From NCBI RefSeq assembly GCF_009932555.1, contig NZ_BLJO01000009.1, positions 420,200 to 479,837 of the forward strand: a stretch of DNA of 59,638 nt. The letters run 5' to 3'. The position numbers were made by a program, and so were the translations under genes. This document shows, one piece after another, positions 46,792 through 55,031 of this stretch. Each line of letters begins with the position of its first letter. Within the stretch, counting starts at the first letter, position 1. This stretch comes from Steroidobacter agaridevorans (GTDB lineage Bacteria; Pseudomonadota; Gammaproteobacteria; Steroidobacterales; Steroidobacteraceae). Below the pieces are notes generated by a model, which saw only the letters and a program-made list of their open reading frames with translations, had not been told where the DNA came from and made no database searches.

Positions 46792-47139
46792 TTACCTCTT
46801 GCGGAGCGGTGAGCTGCACAACCGCTCGATGGCTTCTGCGCCACCGATTAGTCGTTCGTGGAGGGCCGCCTGCCCTTCGTGACATTGCTGAGCGGCGTCG
46901 CGAAGGCCGTCAGCGACGAAGAGCGCTTCGGTGACGTCGTCGTTCGCTTCGCCAGCGTTTGAGCTTCCGAAGAACTTACTGCGAGTGATGAGGATCGCGT
47001 GTATCAGGAGGCGGGTGCGCCGGAGCGATGCCACGTCACCCTGCGATCGACACCACGCCTCGGTCTGCCGCACGCTGGCGAGCAGCGTGTTAAGGCCCAT
47101 GCTGAGGACGACCATGTCTTCGCGGCTGGCGCGGGTCAT
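46792..47139 (-). CDS. Hypothetical helical protein, 115 aa
   Basis: 115 residues, all-helical by composition (MVVLSMGLNTLLASVRQTEAW...LRRTRLLIHAILITRSKFF...VADGLRDAAQQCHEGQAAL). No domain recognised. It is first of the four-gene group ending with the hydrolase at 45265. The pairing of a second helical protein (46485) and an XRE regulator suggests a small accessory operon, function unknown. Confidence 0.6.
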   Translation of the reverse strand: MTRASREDMVVLSMGLNTLLASVRQTEAWCRSQGDVASLRRTRLLIHAILITRSKFFGSSNAGEANDDVTEALFVADGLRDAAQQCHEGQAALHERLIGGAEAIERLCSSPLRKR

Positions 47140-47608
47140 GGCTCGTACCTCGCGCGCGATACGCCGGGGCGTGAACTGAGCCGGTCTGAACGATTCTTAG
47201 AAGAGACCGGCGAGTATTTGCGAACGCATTCTCGCCGCCGGTTCATGGCCGCGCCCTACCCGACGAAGCTCGGTGGAGCACGGCAAAGCCGTTTGTTCTG
47301 TGAGATACGTGCGCACATCCCCGCGCAAGCGCCGGGTGCGCCATAATGCAGGAAGCCATAACTGCCTCGCGTAAGGCGTTGTGGTTAGGTCCTCGTCGGT
47401 GTTGGTAGCACCGGCGGGGGCCGCCCTCGGGCGGATCACTGGCCGCAGGACTGACACTATTCCGATATCGAGTTGGAAGTCCAGACAATCAGAGCGGAAC
47501 AGCAGCTGGGTCGCCGCACCTAAGGCTTCACATGCGCGTACATCCAATGCTGCCGCTGTCACCCGCCGCACGTTCTGACCGGATGACGCTTCAGCGGCTC
47601 TGAATTTC
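47140..47608. other. Gene-free stretch between the XRE operon and the CBASS operon
   Basis: 469 bases. Open frames exist on both strands (for example 47197-47571 minus) but none has a ribosome site or recognisable sequence. A short palindrome CCGCCC-tc-GGGCGG lies at 47421-47434. It presumably holds the promoter of the gene ending at 46792 and the end of the CBASS transcript. Confidence 0.5.
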
Positions 47609-49129
47609 CTAGGGAAGCGCTAGTGATGGTCGGTAAGAACCGTCGCGTGCGCCCTCGAAGTCAAATTCGTAAAGCGTAAGGGGCGCCAACAATGGGCAGT
47701 GCTGGCCGAGGTACAAGGTGAATCCGTTCGGTGCCGCGACGAACAGATGGACGCGGCTTTGTGTTTCAGGCTGCGACTCGCGCTGCGCCTTGACTCGACG
47801 CGCAAGTGCCTCCGCCAACTGATATGCATGGTGTCCTGAGGCCACGGCGCTGGACGAGGCCCCCCCGACGGGCTTGAACGTAAGCAGGGTACGCGGAGGC
47901 AGTGGCAGTGCGCTCAAATACGCCCGAACCTTCGGTTCAACATCATGCGTGAGGGACACAGCGATAGCCATGTCGGCTCCGGCGCTTGCGAACTCGTATT
48001 CCGCGACCTCCCACGATGGTCTGATCACATCCGATTCGTCGTCGGGTGACCACAACCGTCGCGAGGGCGTTCGCTGCTCAATCTCCAGGACTCTGCCGCT
48101 CTTGCGATTGAGGACGGCCCCTGTCGCAAATGCCAGCGTGGTATGCGCGTCAATCGCGAGACGAATACGGTCATGTGATCGCGCAGCTCGCAACAGAAAA
48201 GTCTGCAACGTCGGCAGAAGCGTCGCATTCCAGGTCGCGCCCTCTCGAATGAATCGGTTGTCAAACTCCGCAACCAGATCTAGGACTTCCGTACACCGAT
48301 CCTCAAGACGATCGATCGGATGCTCGAACGACTTGATTCCAAATGCGACGCTGCGATCGCCCTTCCCCTCGAACAATCCATCCTGTACGCACGCTTTGCG
48401 AAAGAGCTTTCGATCGAAGACGTTGCGACCTTGGGCTGCCCACTGGCGCACGATATCGTCATAGAGCACTGCGCTACTCTCTGCAGGCACGCGCCTTAGG
48501 CCAAACGCCCTGCACGTCACATCGAGACGTTCTCTCATGTCATCCAGCGATTCGCCGAAATACGAGAAACCAAGTGCTGCGGCAAGTCGGCGCAGTTCGA
48601 TCTCGTCGAGTTGCAGATGTTCGCGCCAGAGCTTACGGATCTGTGCTGTTGCGCTTCTCGCGGTTGTTCCTTCGAATAGCTCGTCAACCTTGAGAGTATG
48701 TGACCGACTCCGGATCAGTGACGACAGACGATCGTTAGGGTCTAGGCGCCAATTGGTCACGAACTTGAGCCTCAATGCACACTCGTCTGCTGTCGAGTGA
48801 TCGAGGAGCGCCGCGTATGCACGCTGCAGAAGTGACTTGGTGCTCGCATTAATGAATTGGGGTTCGGTCAGGTCCTTGTGCGTATAAAGACCTGGAGAGA
48901 CGTGCCACTTGCACTGAAAGAACTCTTTCGCGAGTGGTACCCCGTACTGGTCTTTGGGGCGATGCGACGGATCGTATTCGACCCAAAGATCGTCGAATCC
49001 GCGCGGGCCGCATTCAAAGCCAACGCGTTGTATTGGGCCTTCGTCGTCCAGTAGGTGTGCTGCCTTGAGCCAGAACAACCTCGCTTGGAAATCATCTCCA
49101 TCGCGCCGTGCGCCGATAGCGTTCGCCAT
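47609..49129 (-). CDS. cap4: CBASS effector: nuclease domain fused to SAVED domain (Cap4-like)
   Basis: 506 residues from ATG 49129, 13 bases after the CD-NTase stop; the frame is open to 49243 but there it overlaps that gene. The N-terminal part (about 1-200) is a PD-(D/E)xK-type nuclease of the DUF4297/Cap4 group: DDFQARLFWLKAAHLL, GFDDLWVEYDP (Asp46/47) and EFFQCKWH (Gln72-x-Lys74). The C-terminal part (from about 320) looks like a SAVED domain (RLAIDAHTTLAFATGAVLNRKSG...AIAVSLTHDVEPKVRAYL). SAVED binds the cyclic oligonucleotide made by the adjacent enzyme, which switches on DNA degradation and aborts phage growth. Confidence 0.85.
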   Translation of the reverse strand: MANAIGARRDGDDFQARLFWLKAAHLLDDEGPIQRVGFECGPRGFDDLWVEYDPSHRPKDQYGVPLAKEFFQCKWHVSPGLYTHKDLTEPQFINASTKSLLQRAYAALLDHSTADECALRLKFVTNWRLDPNDRLSSLIRSRSHTLKVDELFEGTTARSATAQIRKLWREHLQLDEIELRRLAAALGFSYFGESLDDMRERLDVTCRAFGLRRVPAESSAVLYDDIVRQWAAQGRNVFDRKLFRKACVQDGLFEGKGDRSVAFGIKSFEHPIDRLEDRCTEVLDLVAEFDNRFIREGATWNATLLPTLQTFLLRAARSHDRIRLAIDAHTTLAFATGAVLNRKSGRVLEIEQRTPSRRLWSPDDESDVIRPSWEVAEYEFASAGADMAIAVSLTHDVEPKVRAYLSALPLPPRTLLTFKPVGGASSSAVASGHHAYQLAEALARRVKAQRESQPETQSRVHLFVAAPNGFTLYLGQHCPLLAPLTLYEFDFEGARDGSYRPSLALP

Positions 49130-49142
49130 GACTTGCGTGCGC

Positions 49143-50042
49143 TCAGGAAAGTGGGAAAAGGGGGCCGAATAGCTGTCGCCAGGTCTTAAGAGCCTCGCCG
49201 CCTCTTCCTTGGCGCGCGTGATGGATGGCGAGACCTGCCTCACGAGCCGCGGTGGTCAATAGAATTTTGGCGCGATCGACGCGCTTCTGATCCATGGACG
49301 CACTGATCGGCGGCCCCAGCGCCGCAGGATCCGGCCACGTGTCGCCGATGCGATCGGCCAACGTCGCAAAGAAGCTTTGGATCTCCCGATCATATTGCCC
49401 GCCCCAACCGCAAAACAGGCATTGGAGTGCCATCACCTCGATCAGGAAGGACGGCTTAATCGGCTTCTCGCCGTGCTTCGGATTGTTATTCCAGTATTTG
49501 ACCATTCTGACTAGTCCCTTCCACTCATTTCCGTACGCCTGATGTGCTTGCGTCGCCTTGTCCGCATGGATGTCAGGGTTCGTCTTGATCCACTTGCCCG
49601 TATCACCGTCTGGAATTTCGTAGTCGTTGCCACTATTGAAGGCGGGCACGACATCGACACTTAAGATCTGTTCGTTGGCGTTGTCCTCCGCATCGACGCT
49701 CACCCCGAAGTCGATATTGATGGAGCGACTTTGCTTGCGTACGGCCTTTTCCCCATATTTCTCGCTCAGCGCAGCCTTGTAGTTATCAAGCACCAGGCCG
49801 GCGGCCTTGCCACGGTAGTGCTTCTCGCTCTCCTTCATGACGAAGAAGATGTCGATGTCCTTGAGCGGCTTGGTCTTGGTGTATCGAGCATATGAGCCAG
49901 TGAGGAAGTCCCGGTCAATCGCGTACCTGGTGCGAACGTACTCGCGCACTTCGTTGTGCCGCTTGGTTGCGTTCTTCTGCTCACCGTTCGTGAGTTCGAG
50001 CCGGCTCTTGAACTTTCGGAAGGCTTCGTCGATCGTGAGCAT
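49143..50042 (-). CDS. CD-NTase (cGAS/DncV-like nucleotidyltransferase) of a CBASS system
   Basis: 299 residues from ATG 50042, overlapping the HORMA gene stop by one base (TGATG). The nucleotidyltransferase core is plain: [24 protein letters not shown] with Gly49-Ser50 and Asp62/Asp64, and the third Asp at 130 in [10 protein letters not shown]. Further on, [13 protein letters not shown] and [14 protein letters not shown] fit the SMODS/OAS1-like C-terminal domain. It makes a cyclic di- or trinucleotide when activated by the HORMA partner on infection. The clade (D is likely from the operon type) and product cannot be told from sequence here. Confidence 0.92.
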   Translation of the reverse strand: MLTIDEAFRKFKSRLELTNGEQKNATKRHNEVREYVRTRYAIDRDFLTGSYARYTKTKPLKDIDIFFVMKESEKHYRGKAAGLVLDNYKAALSEKYGEKAVRKQSRSINIDFGVSVDAEDNANEQILSVDVVPAFNSGNDYEIPDGDTGKWIKTNPDIHADKATQAHQAYGNEWKGLVRMVKYWNNNPKHGEKPIKPSFLIEVMALQCLFCGWGGQYDREIQSFFATLADRIGDTWPDPAALGPPISASMDQKRVDRAKILLTTAAREAGLAIHHARQGRGGEALKTWRQLFGPLFPLS

Positions 50043-50542
50043 CAGTGCTTTCTCCAGTAGCTTGTGTTGGCGCCGAGTCCATTGTGCTCGATGGTTGTGC
50101 CGAGGCTTTGACGCACCATGCCGTCCGTGGATAGGTAGGACGTGTTCGACCAACCAGCAACCTCGGGTTCTCCCGGCTTGTTCTGCACGAGTACGCGATA
50201 CTGAGCCTGTGCGGGCAGAAGACCGGATTTCTTGATGGCGTACCTGAGTTGATCTGTGTCGGTCCAAAAGGTCCCAGCATTGAGATCCCACTGGTACGAG
50301 ACGCTAACATCCCAGCGGGTAATGAGCTTGTTCGTGGACGGCTCATAAATCTCCAAGGTCACACTCCGCAAGTGCTGCGACTCAATCCAACGGCTTATCC
50401 CGCGCAGTAAGACCTCCCAGTCGCCTATCAACTTCTGTGGATCAAGTCCACTTAGCCGGATGATGTCCTTGAGGCTCTTCAGGATGTTGTCGGCAACGTA
50501 CGTGACCGAATGCGTATAAGAATAGACGGCGACGGTGCTCAT
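50042..50542 (-). CDS. Bacterial HORMA-domain protein (CBASS sensor/activator, Cap7-like)
   Basis: 166 residues. It starts [20 protein letters not shown], with [47 protein letters not shown], the pattern of bacterial HORMA proteins. The C-terminal segment after about 120 is the likely safety belt. In type III CBASS a HORMA protein closes around a peptide and then activates the CD-NTase. ATG 50542 overlaps the preceding stop by four bases, so the two HORMA genes are coupled. Confidence 0.85.
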   Translation of the reverse strand: MSTVAVYSYTHSVTYVADNILKSLKDIIRLSGLDPQKLIGDWEVLLRGISRWIESQHLRSVTLEIYEPSTNKLITRWDVSVSYQWDLNAGTFWTDTDQLRYAIKKSGLLPAQAQYRVLVQNKPGEPEVAGWSNTSYLSTDGMVRQSLGTTIEHNGLGANTSYWRKH

Positions 50543-51024
50543 GAGCGGAGAAATGCCTCGGTGTCGATGGCCAGGTCTTGATCTTTCACGAAGGATTTTT
50601 CATCCGACGTCGCGGCATTCACTGGTTGGGTGGCGTCTCTAGCCGTGATGCGCGATGATTTCGTCTTGAGCGCACGCTGCACCCAGGACAGGTCGTCGGC
50701 GGGACATGGCAAAGAGATCGTCCAGTTTCCGGAAAGCGGGTCATATCCCAGAGCGTCTTCCCGGGCGTCATGGCCGGCAATCGCGTCCTCGTCGTAGGAA
50801 CAATAGATGCGCGTGCGCGGGCCGTCGCAGATCACGACGATCGCAGCGTCCTTCGGACTGCGCTCGGCGATCAACGCACTCGCGACTCCTGCGACCGAGA
50901 GCAGTTCATCGCGCTCCGCTCCCGCCTTTCCTCGAGTGAGTAACTCGATTATCGCGGTCCATGTTTGTGTTGTGTCGCGGTATGGTGAGCTACGGATGAC
51001 CCGGCTTGCGACTGTGGCGCTCAT
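50539..51024 (-). CDS. Second, divergent HORMA-like protein of CBASS (HORMA3/Cap8-like)
   Basis: 161 residues with little overt similarity. It is placed by position between the TRIP13 gene and the first HORMA gene, with four-base overlaps on both sides. The middle ([22 protein letters not shown]...[23 protein letters not shown]) could be a degenerate HORMA core. The C-terminal 35 residues look flexible and end [14 protein letters not shown]. In described two-HORMA CBASS operons, the tail of this second protein is the closure peptide bound by the first. Function here is inference from operon order. Confidence 0.7.
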   Translation of the reverse strand: MSATVASRVIRSSPYRDTTQTWTAIIELLTRGKAGAERDELLSVAGVASALIAERSPKDAAIVVICDGPRTRIYCSYDEDAIAGHDAREDALGYDPLSGNWTISLPCPADDLSWVQRALKTKSSRITARDATQPVNAATSDEKSFVKDQDLAIDTEAFLRS

Positions 51025-51926
51025 GATGACCTCCGCACTGATCTGGCGGCCTTGGCCGCTCGTGCCGCCTCAAGCAAATCGGACATTGTCAATTCCTCTG
51101 GGCGCAGTGCCACCTGCTTGCGTACCGTCAACGCATTCGCGACCACCTTTCGGATTGTCCGCCCGTCGAGGCCGACGAGCTCACTGACCACCTTGGAGAA
51201 CCCCTCGCTCGCTGGTAAGCGCCTGATGGGTGCAAATGTGGCCGCCAATCCCTCAAGACATGAGGCGAGGATCTGCTCGCATGCCGCTTTGTTGGGCAAT
51301 GGGATCTCTAGCACGAGATCACAACGTGAGGTGAACGCCGAATCCACCGCTTGTGGAAAATTGCTCGTGGCGACAAACAGCAAGTTGGCATGCTGCTCAG
51401 CCAGTGCGTCGAGTTGCACGAGGACAGCATCGGTTGCTCGATGGACGTCGATGGGATTGGCTTCCAGGCTCAGCTTCGCTCGATCCGCGGCGAGCGTCTC
51501 GACTTCGTCCAGCAGAACGATGGTGTAGCCGCCGGCCATTGCCGATTCGGCGATCGACTGTGAAAAAAGATCGGATACTGCCTTCTGCGTCTTCCCCATC
51601 ATGGAGCTGCCAAGGGCGTGCGCGTCCACCTCGAGCAATGTGAAACGAGAGCCCTTGAACGATTCAGCTGTTCGCTGCGCCAATCCCCTCGCGAGCGAAG
51701 TCTTGCCTGTGCCCGGGGGACCGACCAGAAGGATCGCGCCGTGCAACGGCAAGACCGTGCGGGCGACCTTCGGTCGGACTGTGAAGTTTACGACGGCCTG
51801 GGACAGCAACTGGTCCTTGATCGCCGGGTCCAGGACGATCGAGTCCCAGAGTTCAGCGAGCTCCGGGGCAGGCAATTTTCGTGATTGGTGGATGCCTTTG
51901 GCTTGGGCGGCGTCTTCAGATTTCAC
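51021..51926 (-). CDS. cap6: TRIP13/Pch2-like AAA+ ATPase (CBASS Cap6)
   Basis: 301 residues. Walker A is GPPGTGKT (69-76), Walker B VLLDEVE (Asp140/Glu141), sensor 1 VATSNFP, and an arginine-finger region TSRCDLVLEIPLP, with GLDGRTIRKVVANAL in the lid. Bacterial TRIP13 proteins open and recycle HORMA proteins and so keep the CD-NTase off before infection. It is the first gene of the five-gene CBASS operon. The upstream region is shared with the divergent sigma-factor operon. Confidence 0.93.
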   Translation of the reverse strand: MKSEDAAQAKGIHQSRKLPAPELAELWDSIVLDPAIKDQLLSQAVVNFTVRPKVARTVLPLHGAILLVGPPGTGKTSLARGLAQRTAESFKGSRFTLLEVDAHALGSSMMGKTQKAVSDLFSQSIAESAMAGGYTIVLLDEVETLAADRAKLSLEANPIDVHRATDAVLVQLDALAEQHANLLFVATSNFPQAVDSAFTSRCDLVLEIPLPNKAACEQILASCLEGLAATFAPIRRLPASEGFSKVVSELVGLDGRTIRKVVANALTVRKQVALRPEELTMSDLLEAARAAKAARSVRRSS

Positions 51927-51978
51927 ATAATTCCTTTATTGATAACTCAGTCACACTTTCCGGCTCTCAGACCGAATT

Positions 51979-52017
51979 ACGCTCAAGCGTGAAAGCAGCG
52001 AAATCACGCTTCGGCGT
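51979..52017. promoter_or_regulatory. Paired palindromes in the CBASS / sigma-operon promoter region
   Basis: ACGCTCAAGCGT (51979-51990) and ACGCTTCGGCGT (52006-52017) are two inverted repeats built from the same half-site T(C/T)ACGC. Their centres are 27 bp apart. They lie midway in the 146-bp gap between the TRIP13 start (51926) and the sigma-factor start (52073). A shared operator for both operons is the natural reading; which protein binds is unknown. Confidence 0.55.
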
Positions 52018-52072
52018 ATATGCTGGTGTCCAAGAAGAACAGCCCCGACGGGATTTGGGTGGGCAGAAGAAA

Positions 52073-52777
52073 ATGGCGGGATTGATCGACATGAGGGAAC
52101 AGTCCGATGAGGATCTGTTCGTATATATGTCGTTCATCGACAACGCATCGGACCGGCCGGTTGCGGAGGCAGCCTTCGCCGAAGTTCATCGTCGCTACGC
52201 CGCCGAACTCTACTCGCGCTGTCGCGATTTGTGTCGGCGGTTGGGTCAACCCACGAGCCTCGCTGAGGACCTGGTATCGCTGACGCTAACCCGTGCACTC
52301 GACCGGGCAGAGACCTACCGCGGACCAGGAACGTCAGCGCGGACCATGGCGTGGCTGTGCAAGATTGCTCGCAATGCACTCATTGACGCCCATCGGAACC
52401 CACATCGACCGAGCAGCATTGGTAGCGGGTCAGACTCCGATCTGGGGGCTGAGATCTATTCAGCTCAAGACTTTGCTTCGTTGTATCACCAGTTCGAAAG
52501 TCCACTTGCGACAAGGGAGCATTGGACGCGTGTGGCTGCGGCCTTCCAAGAACTCGATGAGAGGTGCCAGCGAGTGCTGCTGGAGACATTGCTGCAGCGG
52601 TCGAAATCACCCGGCCAGTCCTACATGTATCGCGGAACCGCTGCCCTGCTTGCTGAACGACTGGGAATCACGCCCGAGAATCTGCGCCGCATCCGCTACA
52701 AAGGGATGAAGGCGATTAGTGAGAAACTGCAGCAATGCATGCCTTCGAAAGGAGCTAAACATGGCACAGCTAGATAA
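52073..52777 (+). CDS. Sigma-70 family (ECF-like) RNA polymerase sigma factor
   Basis: 234 residues from ATG 52073 (AGAAGAAA just upstream); ATG 52091 is an alternative. The open frame reaches back to 51881 but that part crosses the TRIP13 start. Region 2 is LYSRCRDLCRRLGQPTSLAEDLV...TMAWLCKIARNALIDAHRN. Region 4 is FQELDERCQRVLLETLLQ...ALLAERLGITPENLRRIRYKGMKAI. It overlaps the next gene by 17 bases. It is divergent from CBASS across the palindromes, so CBASS itself, or its own operon, is a likely target. Codon use is less GC-biased than the core genes. Confidence 0.85.
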   Translation: MAGLIDMREQSDEDLFVYMSFIDNASDRPVAEAAFAEVHRRYAAELYSRCRDLCRRLGQPTSLAEDLVSLTLTRALDRAETYRGPGTSARTMAWLCKIARNALIDAHRNPHRPSSIGSGSDSDLGAEIYSAQDFASLYHQFESPLATREHWTRVAAAFQELDERCQRVLLETLLQRSKSPGQSYMYRGTAALLAERLGITPENLRRIRYKGMKAISEKLQQCMPSKGAKHGTAR

Positions 52778-53126
52778 GCTCCGAAACCAGTTAGAAGCGA
52801 TTCATTTAGCCTTCGAAAAGCTTGAGCAGGCGTTGGAACACTCCGGCTTGCTGTTGCCAACGACGGAGGAAATGGTTGTCGCGTCTCGAGCATACGTCGA
52901 GCTAGAAGAGTTGCCGGAGCAACTTAGAGATCCAGCCGAGCTGTTAAAGCGTGGTCGTCGCGTAGAGAAGGAAGGCTTGTCGTTGATGCCAGGAACGTCG
53001 AGTCAACAAGATTCGCATGTTGATGGCGAGTTTGCACTTGCGGCGCGCAACGGTGGAAAGCTCAATGATGTTCTGCTTGCGCGGATGCACGCAGACCGCG
53101 CGGCGATACAGAAGAGACGTTCCTGA
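52761..53126 (+). CDS. Small coiled-coil protein, candidate anti-sigma factor / protease substrate
   Basis: 121 residues. Strong ribosome site AAAGGAG 7 bases before ATG 52761. The N-terminus is a predicted coiled coil (LDKLRNQLEAIHLAFEKLEQALE), then LPTTEEMVVASRAYVELEEL. The C-terminal third is low in order (SSQQDSHVDGEFALAARNGG) and ends basic. No family recognised. It is translationally coupled on both sides: 17-base overlap with the sigma factor, and its stop TGA overlaps the ATG of the ImmA/IrrE protease. By position it is the natural candidate to hold the sigma factor and be cleaved by the protease; this is a hypothesis. Confidence 0.75.
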   Translation: MAQLDKLRNQLEAIHLAFEKLEQALEHSGLLLPTTEEMVVASRAYVELEELPEQLRDPAELLKRGRRVEKEGLSLMPGTSSQQDSHVDGEFALAARNGGKLNDVLLARMHADRAAIQKRRS

Positions 53127-53929
53127 TGACATCGCGTTGCGACGAAATTGAAGAATTGGCGGGATTCGTCGCGGACTCTTATTTTCCGAACGACAAAATC
53201 GATCCATACAAGTTGGCGGAGGCGAACGGGATCAGCTACAACTTCGGTCACTACGAAGACGCCTTCGACGGGCTACTCGAGTATCGGGACCACGCATTTC
53301 ACATCTATGGAAATGCTGATCGGATACGGGACGAATCATACCCCCGAGCGCGCTTCACCTTTGCCCACGAGTTGGGTCATTACTATATCGATGAGCATCG
53401 TCTTTCCCTTGAGAGTGGATCGGCGGCGGTCGCCTGTCTGACTGATTTTCAATCAGACATGTCGGTCGAGCGAGAGGCGGATCACTTCGCTTCCTACCTG
53501 CTGATGCCGAACCAACGATTCTTGAGCTACGCGCGAACGTGCTCCAAGGGCTCTGCTGCGATTCGCACCCTAGCGGATGCCTTCGGAACCTCGCTCTCAA
53601 GCACCGCAATTCGATACGCACGCAGCAATGTCTCGCCGGTGATTGTGATGTGCTGGACATCAGCGCTTAGGCGGTGGTGCTGGTCTTCCCGAGACTTCTA
53701 CGATCTGACAAATAACTGGGCATTCAAGGATCCATCTCGGCTGCCCCGCGATGCAGAGACGGTGCGACTCCTGGGTGACCCAACTCTTACTGCAAAGCCT
53801 CGCGGAACGACTCTGAGCACGTGGTTCCCGAGAGTCAGGCGAGGAAGTCTGCAGGACTTCATCATGATTGAAGATGTATTGAGTCTCGGCGCTTATGGAG
53901 TGATCACGCTTCTCTATTCCGAGCGATAA
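53126..53929 (+). CDS. ImmA/IrrE family metallo-endopeptidase
   Basis: 267 residues. The zinc motif HELGH is at 81-85 (RARFTFAHELGHYYIDEHR) and the third-ligand segment EREADHFASYLLMP at 115-128. KLAEANGISYNFGHYEDAFDGLLEY at the start is typical. The C-terminal part (about 180-267) has no match I know and may be a sensing domain. Family members (ImmA, IrrE/PprI, CapP) cleave an HTH repressor in response to DNA damage. Here there is no HTH partner but a sigma factor and a small protein. The start overlaps the previous stop by one base. Confidence 0.93.
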   Translation: MTSRCDEIEELAGFVADSYFPNDKIDPYKLAEANGISYNFGHYEDAFDGLLEYRDHAFHIYGNADRIRDESYPRARFTFAHELGHYYIDEHRLSLESGSAAVACLTDFQSDMSVEREADHFASYLLMPNQRFLSYARTCSKGSAAIRTLADAFGTSLSSTAIRYARSNVSPVIVMCWTSALRRWCWSSRDFYDLTNNWAFKDPSRLPRDAETVRLLGDPTLTAKPRGTTLSTWFPRVRRGSLQDFIMIEDVLSLGAYGVITLLYSER

Positions 53930-54002
53930 CGGATGATTTTTCGTAGCACCAACGCAAAGTTCAGCGACCGGCATCTCTGTGCGGCAGATTGATGCTGCAC
54001 TA

Positions 54003-54810
54003 TCACGTGTATCGTGGGGTCCCAAGCAGACTGGAAACTCTAACGCGCCGTCCCAGTCCAGCCTCTTCTGCAGTTGATCGGATAGCTTCGATTTGCTTGT
54101 CGCCCAACAGCGGACCCCAGTATATGCGGTCAATAAGAGCATCGAGGTTGAAAGCCACGTCGATGCCCAGCTCTGGAACTTGCACGCCAAACTCTTCAGC
54201 CATGCGGACTGAGATCGCGAGCCGAAACTCCTTCCCAAGAGAAGGCCATGTGCTTGTACCAGAAGCGATCCATCATGCTTACCCGCAAGCGCTCCTTCAG
54301 AAGGTCAACATAGTTGACATTGCCAGCCCACAGATCCTCTGTTCCATAGCTTGGGTGGAGCCGAAAAGGCTTAGCGGCAGCCTGAATTCGCTCGGCATTG
54401 GTCCGTATGGCAATGCCCTTATGTGAGCCGGCATAGAGGTGCCACATCGCGTCGCTTTCGCATGTAGCGCGGTGCCAGCGACTAATCTCAGTAAGGCGCT
54501 TGAGCTGCTCGAATGCGCGCTCTGCCCCGTCTAGCTACACATATCGCGGATCAACGGGAAAGCCCGGGGGAAGTACTGCGACGGCGCCCTCGAAGCGGTC
54601 GTTGAACTGGCGGGCGGACGCGAAGTGCGGGCAACCCGTCTGCATGAGGGCCGCAAAACGTTCAGGCTTGAAGTAGCGCCACAGGGGCTCAGCCATATCG
54701 AGCGCCCGATTATCAATGATACGCACGCGTGCTTCGCTCCTACCCATCGATATGGGCGACTGGTCGCAGCAATATATCAATTCGAAAGTGTACTCGAGAT
54801 GCAATTCCAC
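54003..54810 (-). pseudogene. DUF2971 protein gene, inactivated
   Basis: The three pieces join into one DUF2971 protein. Piece one is PLWRYFKPERFAALMQTG...RQFNDRFEGAVAVLPP. Piece two is CESDAMWHLYAGSHKGIAIRT after an in-frame TAG at 54535-54537. Piece three (FRLAISVRMAEEFGVQVPEL) is reached only by a frameshift near 54223-54230. One nonsense and one frame change make it non-functional unless sequencing errors are involved. DUF2971 proteins are of unknown role and often sit near defence genes. It is convergent with the ImmA/IrrE gene. Confidence 0.8.
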
Positions 54811-55031
54811 AATTCTCGGGTGTTCATTAGGCCAAAATCGGTGACCTGTCCGATGCGCTTTCAGTAACGAGCCTTACGTCGTGCAAGCATGTGTACCCGG
54901 CAACCTCGATCAGGATGGCCGCTTTGAGCCAGGCGTGTGAAACATCGGTCGAGCAGACCACGACCACGAACACTGCTGTAACTCCCGTCATTTCAGAAGT
55001 TTGGGTTTGCGCCTTGCGGTATCGCAATGTA

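Noticed and set aside
47197-47571. Minus-strand frame of 124 codons between the XRE and CBASS operons
   Set aside because: No ribosome site, low-complexity Ala/Arg/Leu composition and no recognisable domain.
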